Shown piece after piece: positions 34,008 to 42,321 of a DNA stretch of 64,000 nucleotides (positions are counted from its first letter, which is position 1; each line of letters begins with the position of its first letter). The translations under genes were made by a program, and so were the position numbers. The DNA comes from Myxococcota bacterium (GTDB lineage Bacteria > Myxococcota_A > Bradymonadia > UBA7976 > UBA1532), in NCBI GenBank assembly GCA_023150895.1, contig JAKLJY010000037.1, positions 1 through 64,000 of the forward strand, read 5' to 3'. The notes beneath the pieces are model-generated. The model searched no databases. It saw nothing but the letters and a program-made list of their open reading frames with translations, and had not been told where the DNA came from.

Positions 34008-36200
34008 TCAGCCCGTCGAGCCCGCGGTCAGCGCGTCGACGACGCGCACCAGGGTCTCGCGCGGGATGGGCTTGTGCAGCACGGGCAGCCGGCTCTCGGC
34101 GAGAAACGCCTCCGCGCGGTCCCCGAAGGCCTCGCCGGTCATGAAACTCAGGCGGGGCACGAGATCCGGGTGGGACCGCTCGAGCGCTTCGAAGAAGGCC
34201 GGACCGTCCATTTCGGGCATCATGACGTCGCAGAGGATGGCATCCCACCGTTCGCCCCGGTCGAGGCGCTCGAGGGCGTCGCGGGCCGAGGTGACGGGGG
34301 TGACGGCGTAGCGGTTGCCGAGCGTGCGGGCCACTGCCCGGCCGATGATGGGCTCGTCGTCGATCACGAGCACCCGCCGCTGGCCGCCCTCTCCGGTCCG
34401 GATCGTCGGCAGGGGATCCGTCCCGCCCCGCTCGAGTGAAGGCAGGAACGCACGGAACGTCGTGCCGACCCCCGGCTGACTCTCGACCTCCAGGCGACCG
34501 CCGGTTGCCTCGACGGCGGTCTTCGCCAAGGGCAGCCCGAGGCCGGAGCCGGCACCGACGTCACGCGTGGTGAAGAAGGGCTCGAAGATGCGCGGCAGGA
34601 CGTCCGGCGGGACCCCGACCCCCGAGTCGCGGACCTCGACGACGACGAAGCCGCCCTCCGCGAAGGCGCAGACGTCGATGTGGTGCTCGAGGGCGTGCCC
34701 CTCGGGGATGGCCTCGACCGCGTTGAGAAGCAGATGCAGAAACGCCTGCCGGAGATCGTAGGGCTGGGCCCGCGTCCAGGGGAGCCCCGGCGCGATGTCG
34801 ACGGAGACGATCGCGCGGTGTTTGGCCTGGTTGCGGATCATGCTCAGCGCCCAGGTGAGCTCGCTGCGGACGTTGACGGGCTGGATGGTGTCGGTGGCCC
34901 GGCCGCGACCGAGCGAGCGCATGGCCTTGACCACTCCGGCGATGCGCTCGGCCCCCTGGACGGCCTCGGAGAGCACCTCGGTGAGGTCGCGGCGCAGCGC
35001 GGCATCGGACAGCTCGGCGACCCGCTCGCTGACGTAGGCCAGGTTGGCGGAGATCCACGAGAGGGGGTTGTTGATCTCGTGGGCGACCCCGGCGGCGAGG
35101 TTGCCGAGCGCCGACTGCCGCGTCGCCTCCGTCAGCCGTTCCTGCAGGACGTGCAGCTCCGAGATGTCCGCCAGTGTCCCCATCATGCGGCGGATGTGAC
35201 CGTCGGCGTCGCGCTCGACGGCCTGCCCGCGGGAGCGGACCCAGCAGTAGCCGCCCCCGTTCGCCGGCAGGCGGTATTCACTCTCGTAGTGGTCCGCCTC
35301 GCCGCGCAGGTAGCGCTGGACGTCCTCGTACGCGCGCTCCGCGTCGTCCGGGTGCAAGGCGTCTCGCCATTGTGCGGAGGTCAACCGGCCGCCCTCGGCA
35401 AAGGCCGGCAGAAGCTGCGTCAGGCCGGCCATGAAGGTGAGGGTGTCGTCCACGACGCCGTACTGCCAGGTCGTCTGCCGGGCGGCGACGTTGGCGAGCC
35501 GGAGTTGCTCCTCGCGCTCGCGCAGCGCCTGCTCGGCGGCCTTCTCACGCGTGATGTCCCGCCCGATGGCGAAGTAGCCGATCAGCCGACCGCTCTCGTC
35601 GCGCATCAGGTCGATGGCGAGATCGACGTCCACCCAGACGGCGTCCCCCCGGCGGACGCGGACCCAGGTGCGGGTGTGCTCGCCGCGCAAGAGGCGTTCG
35701 CGGTGGGCCTCGAACGGGGCCTCCATCCACTGCGTTTCGAAGTCCCGCAGGGCATGGCGCCCCAACGCCTCTGCTTCGGGATACCCGTAGATGGCCAGGG
35801 CGGCGCCCGTCCACCCGGTCACGCGGAGGCGGGTGTCGAGCAGGATGACGGCGTCCCGCGTCTGCCGGGTGATGGCGGCGAGGAGCCGGCGCTCATGCTC
35901 GGCGCGACGCTGCTCGGTGAGGTCGCGCACGAGGCTGTGCAGAAACGTCTCGTCGCCCACCGTGAACCGGCGCGAGCTGACCTCGACGGGAAAGGCGGAC
36001 CCGTCGGCGCGGAGGTGTGTCGTTTCGAAGCGCAGGCCGTCGTCGGCGAGGGCCAGGGCGAGCTGAGCCGGCACCTCGGTCCGCGTTGCGGGATCGCGCA
36101 GTGAGACGAAGTTGCGCCCGAGGAGGGACTCACGCGGGAGCCCGTACGCCTCGACCGCGCGGTCGTTGGCGTCGACGATTTCGCCGTCCGGCCGCAGCAC
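34008..36200 (-). CDS. hybrid sensor histidine kinase with three PAS domains and a receiver
   Basis: The 730-residue cytoplasmic kinase has three PAS domains (about 1-100, 110-225 and 235-350, each ending in a PAC-type DITREK or DLTEQR segment) and a dimerisation domain with the phosphoacceptor His374 in VAHEINNPLSW. It also has an ATPase domain with an N-box (LLLNAVEAIPEG), G1 (VRDSGVGVPP) and G2 (GAGSGLGLPLAK) and a C-terminal receiver with Asp658 in LCDVMMPEMDG and Lys in LHKP. No membrane helix is seen, so it senses a cytoplasmic signal. The listed start is a GTG inside the first PAS; coding character continues upstream to near 36290 without an ATG, so the true N-terminus may be longer. 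Confidence 0.88.
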   Translation of the reverse strand: MLRPDGEIVDANDRAVEAYGLPRESLLGRNFVSLRDPATRTEVPAQLALALADDGLRFETTHLRADGSAFPVEVSSRRFTVGDETFLHSLVRDLTEQRRAEHERRLLAAITRQTRDAVILLDTRLRVTGWTGAALAIYGYPEAEALGRHALRDFETQWMEAPFEAHRERLLRGEHTRTWVRVRRGDAVWVDVDLAIDLMRDESGRLIGYFAIGRDITREKAAEQALREREEQLRLANVAARQTTWQYGVVDDTLTFMAGLTQLLPAFAEGGRLTSAQWRDALHPDDAERAYEDVQRYLRGEADHYESEYRLPANGGGYCWVRSRGQAVERDADGHIRRMMGTLADISELHVLQERLTEATRQSALGNLAAGVAHEINNPLSWISANLAYVSERVAELSDAALRRDLTEVLSEAVQGAERIAGVVKAMRSLGRGRATDTIQPVNVRSELTWALSMIRNQAKHRAIVSVDIAPGLPWTRAQPYDLRQAFLHLLLNAVEAIPEGHALEHHIDVCAFAEGGFVVVEVRDSGVGVPPDVLPRIFEPFFTTRDVGAGSGLGLPLAKTAVEATGGRLEVESQPGVGTTFRAFLPSLERGGTDPLPTIRTGEGGQRRVLVIDDEPIIGRAVARTLGNRYAVTPVTSARDALERLDRGERWDAILCDVMMPEMDGPAFFEALERSHPDLVPRLSFMTGEAFGDRAEAFLAESRLPVLHKPIPRETLVRVVDALTAGSTG

Positions 36201-36410
36201 GAACTCAATCTCGTTGAGGCGCCGCTCCAGCAGGTGGAGCCGGGCCTCACGGAGTTCGCCGGTGATGGGGCGCTTGTCGGTCAGGGGAGCGGCTCCGGTA
36301 CGCTGAATGACATCATACGCCGTCCTACGTCGCGGGTGGGTTCCCTGGCGCGATCCCGACCCGCCTGCGACCCTTTACCGCACCCCGCGCGCGATGTCAC
36401 CCTGCCCGCC

Positions 36411-37883
36411 GTGAACTTCTCGATTCGCACACGCACGCTCGCCGGCGCGTGGGGTCATCACGTCCCGACGCTCGCGGCCGCGCTCGTCGTCGCGGGGCCC
36501 GTCGACGCCCTCGCACACGGCGAGGCGCCGAGGGTCATTGCCCTGTCGCACCCGGCCGCCCGCCCGGGGATGACGCTGCTCGTGACCGACACGCAGGGCC
36601 TTTTCGCCCTCGGCGAGGCGGCCCCGCCGCGCTGGCTGTGCGAGGATGCGGTGGCCCCGAGCGCGGGCCTGACGGGCGCCCTCGTCGGTCCGGGGGCGGC
36701 CGAGTGGCTCGTCGCCGCCTCGGCGGGGCTCGCGCGCTCGACGGACGGCGGCTGCACCTTCGCGCCCGTCTCCGGGGCCCCGGCGGGCGGAACACCCGTC
36801 GGGCTGACGGCGCATCCGATGCGTCCCGCCGAGCGGGTCGTGGGCTTTTCCGAGGCGCCCGGGGGGCTTTATTTCAGCGAAGACGCGGGCGCGAGCTGGC
36901 GGCCGGCCGAGACGCCGGGCGTCCTCCAGGTCCGCAGCCTGTTGCGCGTCGCCGCGGCGCCCGAACGACTGTACGCCGCCGGGCCCGAAGGGCTCTTTCG
37001 CAGTGACGACGGCGGGCGGCGGTACGTCGCGGTGACCGGCGGGGGCGCGCTCGAGGGCGTCGATCCGGAGTCGGTCTACGTGCTGGCCGGCGGCGGCAGG
37101 CCGGACGCGCCCGACGAGGTCTGGGTCGCCGTGCAGCGTGTGCCCGCCAGTCTGCTGCTGCGCAGCCGAGACCGCGGCGAGACGTTCGAGGGGGTCCACA
37201 CGCTGCCCGATCCCATCGACAGCCTCGCGTTCGACGCCGCGGGAGAGCGCGCGCTCGTCGCCACGATCTTCGGGACGCTCTCTCGTTCCGGTCCCGGGTT
37301 CGTCGATTGGGTCGACGCCCCGGCGCCCGGGCCGGGGTTCGGGTGTCTCGGTCGCGGCCCCGCAGACGGGGGCGACGCACTCTGGGCCTGCGCCGATGCG
37401 TTTCAGGGGGCGCCGTTCACGGTCGCGACGAGCCTCGACTTCGGGGAGACCTGGACGCCCGTCCTGGCCGCGTTGTCCAGGGTCGAGCGGCGCTTCGACT
37501 GCCCCGCGGACAGCCCCGCGGCCATCGCCTGTGCCGATGTCTGTCCCGGCCAACCGGTCGGTGCGACGTGCCTGCTCTGCGGCGCCGGTGTCCCCTGTGA
37601 CCCGGACGCCAGCCCCGACGGCGGGTCGGACGCCGAGCCCGGGGTCATCGACGCCGGAGGCGCCGACCCGAGAGACGCGGGGCCGCCTTCGAGCCCGATG
37701 CCCGCATCGCCGGACGCCGCGATCGTCGGTCCCTCCGCTGGTGCGACCATTCGCGAGGGCACCTGCTCGGCCGTCGGCCGCGGTCCGCTCGCCACCAGCC
37801 TCGCCGCCATGCTTCTTCTCGGCCTTGCGCGCTCGCGACGCCGATCCACGCTCCCAGCCAACGAACGGACCCCCCTCGCATGA
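36411..37883 (+). CDS. exported BNR/sortilin-like repeat protein with MYXO-CTERM anchor
   Basis: This 490-residue protein has a signal peptide (LAAALVVAGPVDALA) and then beta-propeller-like repeats with Asp-box style motifs, for example YFSEDAGASWRP, LFRSDDGGRRYV and SLDFGETWTP, as in sortilin or sialidase-type propellers. A Pro/Asp linker leads to a C-terminus of the MYXO-CTERM class: TCSAVGRG, a hydrophobic helix ATSLAAMLLLGLA and then RSRRR. That tripartite Cys-helix-Arg signal is cleaved by a rhomboid-like or CPBP-type protease in this phylum and leaves a surface anchor. Translation starts at GTG and its stop overlaps the next gene's ATG. Confidence 0.82.
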   Translation: MNFSIRTRTLAGAWGHHVPTLAAALVVAGPVDALAHGEAPRVIALSHPAARPGMTLLVTDTQGLFALGEAAPPRWLCEDAVAPSAGLTGALVGPGAAEWLVAASAGLARSTDGGCTFAPVSGAPAGGTPVGLTAHPMRPAERVVGFSEAPGGLYFSEDAGASWRPAETPGVLQVRSLLRVAAAPERLYAAGPEGLFRSDDGGRRYVAVTGGGALEGVDPESVYVLAGGGRPDAPDEVWVAVQRVPASLLLRSRDRGETFEGVHTLPDPIDSLAFDAAGERALVATIFGTLSRSGPGFVDWVDAPAPGPGFGCLGRGPADGGDALWACADAFQGAPFTVATSLDFGETWTPVLAALSRVERRFDCPADSPAAIACADVCPGQPVGATCLLCGAGVPCDPDASPDGGSDAEPGVIDAGGADPRDAGPPSSPMPASPDAAIVGPSAGATIREGTCSAVGRGPLATSLAAMLLLGLARSRRRSTLPANERTPLA

Positions 37884-38818
37884 GACTCCTCGTCACCGGC
37901 GGCGCCGGCTTCATCGGCAGTCACCTCGTCTCGACCGCCCTCGGGCGGGGCATCACCGTCGCGGCGCTCGACGATCTGAGCACCGGACGCCGGGCGAACG
38001 TCCCCGACGGGGCGCATCTGTTCGAGACCGACGTGCGCGACCGTGCCGCCGTCCGGGCCGCCGTGGCGGCGTTTCGCCCGACACACGTCGCCCACCTCGC
38101 CGCGCAGTCGTCCGTGAAAGTCTCCGTCGACGATCCGGTGCTCGACGCCGCGGTCAACCTCGTCGGCGGCCTGAACGTGCTGCTCGAAGCGGAGGCCGCA
38201 GGCGTCGAGAAGTTCATCTTCTCGTCGACCGGCGGCGCGCTCTACGGCGACGTCCCCGAGGGGCAGCGCGCGGCCGAGACCTGGGCCATGCAGCCGAAGA
38301 GCCCGTACGCGGCCAGCAAGGCCGCCTTCGAGGGCTATCTCGATCTGCTCGGCACGGGGCTCGCGATGCGCACCACGACGCTGCGTTTCGCCAACGTCTA
38401 CGGCCCGCGGCAGGACCCCCACGGGGAGGCCGGGGTCGTCGCCATCTTCTCGGAGCGGGTGCTGCGGGGACAGGGGCTGAAGCTCTTCGCCCGCCGGACG
38501 CCGGGCGATCCGGGCTGCGTCCGCGACTACGTGCACGTCGCCGACGTCGTCGCCGCCTGCTTCTTTGCGCTCGAGAACCCCGCCCCGGGCGCCTGGAACG
38601 TCGCCTCGGGGGTCGGCCGCACCACGCAGGCCGTGCTCGACGCCGTCGTCGCCGCCGCCGGTCACCCCGCGCACGTCGAGCCCGCCCCCACCCGCCCGGG
38701 CGACCTCGAGGTCAGCGTGCTCGACCCCGCCCGCCTCGAGAGCACCGGCTGGCGGGCACGCGTGGGCTTCGAAGACGGCATCGCCGAGACCGTACGGTGG
38801 TTCGCGGCGCGGACTTGA
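37880..38818 (+). CDS. NAD-dependent epimerase/dehydratase (UDP-glucose 4-epimerase-like)
   Basis: This 312-residue extended short-chain dehydrogenase begins MRLLVTGGAGFIGSHLV (the NAD-binding GxxGxxG) and has the catalytic triad STGGALYG and PYAASK (Tyr-x-x-x-Lys). The motif RFANVYGPRQDP is typical of GalE-like sugar epimerases, and the C-terminus carries VHVADVVAACFFALE. It interconverts or dehydrates a nucleotide sugar in the cytoplasm. It overlaps the MYXO-CTERM gene and stands 89 bases before the cupin gene that opens the sugar/cyclitol cluster. Confidence 0.88.
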   Translation: MRLLVTGGAGFIGSHLVSTALGRGITVAALDDLSTGRRANVPDGAHLFETDVRDRAAVRAAVAAFRPTHVAHLAAQSSVKVSVDDPVLDAAVNLVGGLNVLLEAEAAGVEKFIFSSTGGALYGDVPEGQRAAETWAMQPKSPYAASKAAFEGYLDLLGTGLAMRTTTLRFANVYGPRQDPHGEAGVVAIFSERVLRGQGLKLFARRTPGDPGCVRDYVHVADVVAACFFALENPAPGAWNVASGVGRTTQAVLDAVVAAAGHPAHVEPAPTRPGDLEVSVLDPARLESTGWRARVGFEDGIAETVRWFAART

Positions 38819-38907
38819 TCCCGAGCACGGCCGCGGCACTTGTCGGGGGGGTGGCCGGCGACTAGCGTCGCCCTCGCGTCGGAGCGTCCGGCGTCGGAGG
38901 GAGAGCC

Positions 38908-39285
38908 ATGGAGAGGTCGTTCGACCGTGTGAATCTGTCGGCGCTCGTCCGCCGACCGGTGGCCGCCCATGGCGGCGAGGGTCTGATCGAATTCTGTCGG
39001 ATTGTTGAGTCAGGCGGCCTCGCGGGCGGGGTCAACTTCATCGACTCCGCGGTGTTGCCGCCCGGCACGAGCATCGGCCGCCACCGGCACGCCGCGGAGG
39101 AGGAAGAACTCTACCTGATTCTGTCCGGCGAGGGTCTCATGTGGCGAGACGGCGAAGAATTCGAAGTCCGAACGGGCGATCTCGTCCGGAACCGCCCCGG
39201 CGGCGCTCACGGGCTGCGCAACACCGGCGCGGGCCCGCTCTCGATCTTCGTGATCGAGCTGCGCGTGTCGCAGAACGCCCCATGA
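38908..39285 (+). CDS. small cupin-domain protein
   Basis: This 125-residue single-domain cupin contains the metal-binding motif 1 (PPGTSIGRHRHAAEEEELYLIL) split here as GRHRHA then EEELYLILSG, and motif 2 PGGAHGLRN. Cupins of this size are often sugar isomerases or metal-dependent enzymes such as mannose-6-phosphate isomerase-like proteins. A four-base overlap (ATGA) joins it to the nucleotidyltransferase-NUDIX gene, so it is probably part of the same pathway and may act on its substrate. GGAGGGAGAG just upstream is a strong ribosome binding site. Confidence 0.82.
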   Translation: MERSFDRVNLSALVRRPVAAHGGEGLIEFCRIVESGGLAGGVNFIDSAVLPPGTSIGRHRHAAEEEELYLILSGEGLMWRDGEEFEVRTGDLVRNRPGGAHGLRNTGAGPLSIFVIELRVSQNAP

Positions 39286-40439
39286 ACGCGCTCGTCCTGC
39301 TCAACGCGGGTGGCGCGGGGACACGCATGGGCGGGCCGACGCCGAAGGCCCTGTACGAGGTCCGGGGTGTCCCGCTCGTCGAGCGCAATCTGTTGCGCGC
39401 GCTCGGCGCCGGCGCCCGAAGCGTCGTCCTGGTGACCGCGCCCGCGGGCGAGGGGCTGCGGGCCTGGGCGGCGAGCCGGGGTCGGGCGCTGTGCGACGCG
39501 GCCGGCGCCCGGTTCGAGGTCGTGGTCGAGGCGAGTCCGCGGGGCACGGCGGCCTGCCTCGGGTGTGTCGACGCGGGAACGCAACCCGTGATGATGCTCT
39601 ATGCCGACAACCTGACCGCCCTCGACCTGGCGGCCTTCGACGCGGCGCATGCCGCGACGGGGGCGGATCTCACCGTGGCCTCGCACGAGGAGTCATTCGA
39701 TGTGCCGTTCGGTCAGCTTCGGTGTGCCGGCGATCGCCTCGTGGCCTATGTCGAGAAGCCCCGCTTGCCCCTGACGGTCGCCAGCGGCGCGTATCTGGTC
39801 TCACCGGCTGCGCGGGCGAGTATTCCGCCGGAGGGGTGGTACGATGCGCCGACGCTGGTGAACGCGCGCGTGGCGGCCGGAGTCGACGTACGGATCTTCC
39901 CGCACGCGGCGACCTGGATGGACGTCAACGATCGCGGGGCGCTCGCGCGGGCCGAAACGCTGCTCTCGCTCCGCCCGGCGCTGGAGCGGTTCGTCGAGGC
40001 ACCGGCGCGCGAGGTCTGCGGCGTGGTCCTCTTGCGGGGCGATGCCGTCCTGCTCGAGCGGCGCCCGCCCGATGCCGCCCTGTCCCCGGGGCTCTGGGAC
40101 ACGCCCGGCGGCAAGCTCGAGCCGGGGGAGACCGCCGCCGTGGCCCTGCGCCGCGAACTGGCCGAAGAGCTGGCGCTCGACGCCCTGACGCTGCGTCCGC
40201 TGGCGGTCTTCGACGACCTCGATCCGACGGGCAAGTGGCTGCGGCATCATGTCTTCGCCGCCGAGTTCGAGGCGGCGCCGGTCGCGGTCGAGGGTCAGCA
40301 CCTCGGACTCTTCCGGCGTGGGGCGCTGCCGGCGCCGCTGGCGTCTCCGGCACGGCGCAGTCTTGCGTATTTCGACGGCACAATCGACGATACGGTGGGC
40401 GCGCCCGAGCCCTCGGGGGGCCGCCATGCGCCCGTTTGA
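39282..40439 (+). CDS. nucleotidyltransferase-NUDIX fusion protein
   Basis: The 385-residue protein joins two domains. Residues 1-245 are a nucleotidyltransferase beginning MNALVLLNAGGAGTRMGGPTPKAL with the YADNLT motif (D-x-D-like metal site) of sugar-1-phosphate nucleotidyltransferases. Residues 250-385 form a NUDIX domain with the box GGKLEPGET...RRELAEEL (about 276-298), complete for the metal-binding Glu residues. A fused NUDIX could hydrolyse NDP-sugars or remove damaged nucleotides and so control the product pool. It overlaps both neighbours in a tightly packed operon. Confidence 0.85.
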   Translation: MNALVLLNAGGAGTRMGGPTPKALYEVRGVPLVERNLLRALGAGARSVVLVTAPAGEGLRAWAASRGRALCDAAGARFEVVVEASPRGTAACLGCVDAGTQPVMMLYADNLTALDLAAFDAAHAATGADLTVASHEESFDVPFGQLRCAGDRLVAYVEKPRLPLTVASGAYLVSPAARASIPPEGWYDAPTLVNARVAAGVDVRIFPHAATWMDVNDRGALARAETLLSLRPALERFVEAPAREVCGVVLLRGDAVLLERRPPDAALSPGLWDTPGGKLEPGETAAVALRRELAEELALDALTLRPLAVFDDLDPTGKWLRHHVFAAEFEAAPVAVEGQHLGLFRRGALPAPLASPARRSLAYFDGTIDDTVGAPEPSGGRHAPV

Positions 40440-41412
40440 CGCCCGCACCCGCAGCGGTCGGGAGTCGGGGGCCCTCTCCGGGCTCGACCGGCTCATCGGG
40501 GTCGACGAGCCGGCCCTCGACGCGGGCCTCGACGGGCTCGTGCCCCCGGTACCGCTCAAGATTCAGGTCCAGACGGCGACGCGCTGCAACGCCGCGTGCG
40601 CGATGTGCCCGTATCCGGAGGTCGCCGGCGCGCCGGACTTCACCCACGGTCAGATGTCGGACGCGCTGTACGACCGGCTCCTGACGCAGCTTGCCGGGCG
40701 GCCCGTCGAACGGTTTTCGCCGTTTCTGATGAACGAACCGCTGCTCGACAAGCGCCTCGAATCGCTCGTCGGGCGCGCGCGGACGGCCCTGCCCGGGACG
40801 ACGCTCGGCCTCTTCACGAACGGCTCGGCGCTGACACCGGCGCGGGCCGAGGCGCTGGCCGGAGCGGGCCTCGACGAGCTCTGTGTGAGCGTGCACGGGT
40901 TCGATCCGACCACCTACGGCGAGGTGATGGCGGGCCTCTCGCTCGAGCGCGTGCTCGATCACCTGCGCGCGATCGTGGGCCTGCACCGGGCCGGCACGCT
41001 CGGAGGGCTGACCCTTCAGATCATCACCGGCGATACACCGGCGCTCTCCCACAGCGCCGCTGCGGCGCCCGACTGGCTCGCGCCGTACGTCGTGCTCAAG
41101 GGGTTCTCGAACGAGCGCGTCGTCAGCGGTTCACCCTCGGCGAGCGCGGACGCGTCCCGGACACCCGATGGCGCGCGACCCCTGTGTCAACGTCCGTTCG
41201 TCAAGCTCTACGTCCTGTCGGACGGCGACTGCGTCATGTGCAACTGCGACTGGCGCCGCCGCGTCAATTTGGGAAACATCGGTCGGACGGATCTGGACAC
41301 CATCTGGCAGGGGGCAGCCTACCGCGCGCTGCGGCGTCTTCACGTCCGCCGGGCGTTCGAGGCGGCGCACCCGTGCCACGGCTGCGACTATCCATGGGTG
41401 GTCGACGAATGA
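40426..41412 (+). CDS. radical SAM/SPASM protein of the sugar cluster
   Basis: This 328-residue enzyme has the iron-sulfur motif CNAACAMC (Cys54, 58, 61), a GT-TLGLFTNGSAL strand pattern of the radical SAM barrel, and a C-terminal SPASM-like region with DCVMCNCDWR and HPCHGCDYPW. It differs from the peptide-type enzyme at 26752 in lacking a glycine-rich C-X9-15-GX4C block. In the context of epimerases, an aminotransferase and kinases it may carry out a dehydrogenation, epimerisation or deoxygenation of a sugar or cyclitol, as AprD4-like or NeoN-like radical enzymes do in aminoglycosides. Its 5' end overlaps the preceding gene by 14 bases. Confidence 0.82.
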   Translation: MRPFDARTRSGRESGALSGLDRLIGVDEPALDAGLDGLVPPVPLKIQVQTATRCNAACAMCPYPEVAGAPDFTHGQMSDALYDRLLTQLAGRPVERFSPFLMNEPLLDKRLESLVGRARTALPGTTLGLFTNGSALTPARAEALAGAGLDELCVSVHGFDPTTYGEVMAGLSLERVLDHLRAIVGLHRAGTLGGLTLQIITGDTPALSHSAAAAPDWLAPYVVLKGFSNERVVSGSPSASADASRTPDGARPLCQRPFVKLYVLSDGDCVMCNCDWRRRVNLGNIGRTDLDTIWQGAAYRALRRLHVRRAFEAAHPCHGCDYPWVVDE

Positions 41413-42266
41413 GACACGCCGACGCGCCCATCGCCGTGACCGGCGCCGGCGGATTCCTCGGGCGCGCGGTCGTGACGCACCTGCGGGTCGCGGGCGAGCC
41501 CGCCCGGCTGCATGCCGGGCCCGAGGGTGCGCCCGGCCCGGCGGAAGCGGCGCGATTCGACATTCGCGATGCCGCCGCGCTGCGTGTGTTTCTCGACGGG
41601 GCACGCTGTGTGGTCCACCTGGCGGGTCCGCCCGACGCTCGCGCCGCCGCGCGCGACCCCCTGTCGACGCTCGACGTCCATGTGGGCGGTGTCGCGGTCC
41701 TGATGGCCGTCGCAGCCGCTGCGGGCTGTGGGGTCGTGCTGGTGTCGTCCGGGCTCGCCGCCGGCGGGCTTGCGTGGCCGTCCGCGGGCGTCTATCCGGA
41801 CGCCAAGGCCGCGGCCGAGGCTGTTGCGCGGGCGTACGCGTCCCAAGTGCCCGTCGTGATTCTCCGCCCCGCCAATGTCTACGGCGCAGGCGCCCACCCG
41901 ACGACGCTGGTCCCCGAGCTCATCGCACTCGCGCGTTCGGGGCGGCCGGTCGAGGCGCGGGCGCCGGAGGCGACGGTGGACCTCGTCCACGTCGAGGACG
42001 TCGCCGCCGCGGTCGGGGCGGCGATCGACGCGGTCGGACGCTGCCCGTCCGGGTCGATCTTCCCCATCGATACACTCGAGCGACCCACCGCGGGGGCGGT
42101 GGCGTCGTTCATCCGGGCGTGTGCCTCGGGGACGTTCGGCGTCGACGCCGCCGACGGCCCGGCGGCAAAGGTGGAGGGCCGCCCGGGGGGGGCGTTGCCC
42201 GGCTGGCGGCCGCGGATTCCGTGGCGTTCGGGAATCTCGGAGTTGTTTCGAACCGGCGGGCCGTGA
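41409..42266 (+). CDS. NAD-dependent epimerase/dehydratase family protein
   Basis: The 285-residue short-chain dehydrogenase starts with IAVTGAGGFLGRAVV and has a Y-P-D-A-K catalytic pair after the SSGLAAGGLAW segment, plus the RPANVYG motif of nucleotide-sugar epimerases. It is shorter than most relatives and lacks part of the C-terminal substrate domain, so the substrate may be small. It overlaps the radical SAM gene as ATGA. A 55-base gap with no obvious promoter separates it from the cyclase fusion that follows, which has its own strong ribosome binding site. Confidence 0.83.
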   Translation: MRHADAPIAVTGAGGFLGRAVVTHLRVAGEPARLHAGPEGAPGPAEAARFDIRDAAALRVFLDGARCVVHLAGPPDARAAARDPLSTLDVHVGGVAVLMAVAAAAGCGVVLVSSGLAAGGLAWPSAGVYPDAKAAAEAVARAYASQVPVVILRPANVYGAGAHPTTLVPELIALARSGRPVEARAPEATVDLVHVEDVAAAVGAAIDAVGRCPSGSIFPIDTLERPTAGAVASFIRACASGTFGVDAADGPAAKVEGRPGGALPGWRPRIPWRSGISELFRTGGP

Positions 42267-42321
42267 CCCGCACCGCCGGGCGACGAATCGGGCAGCAAAT
42301 ACGGAAGCGCAAGGAGGGACG

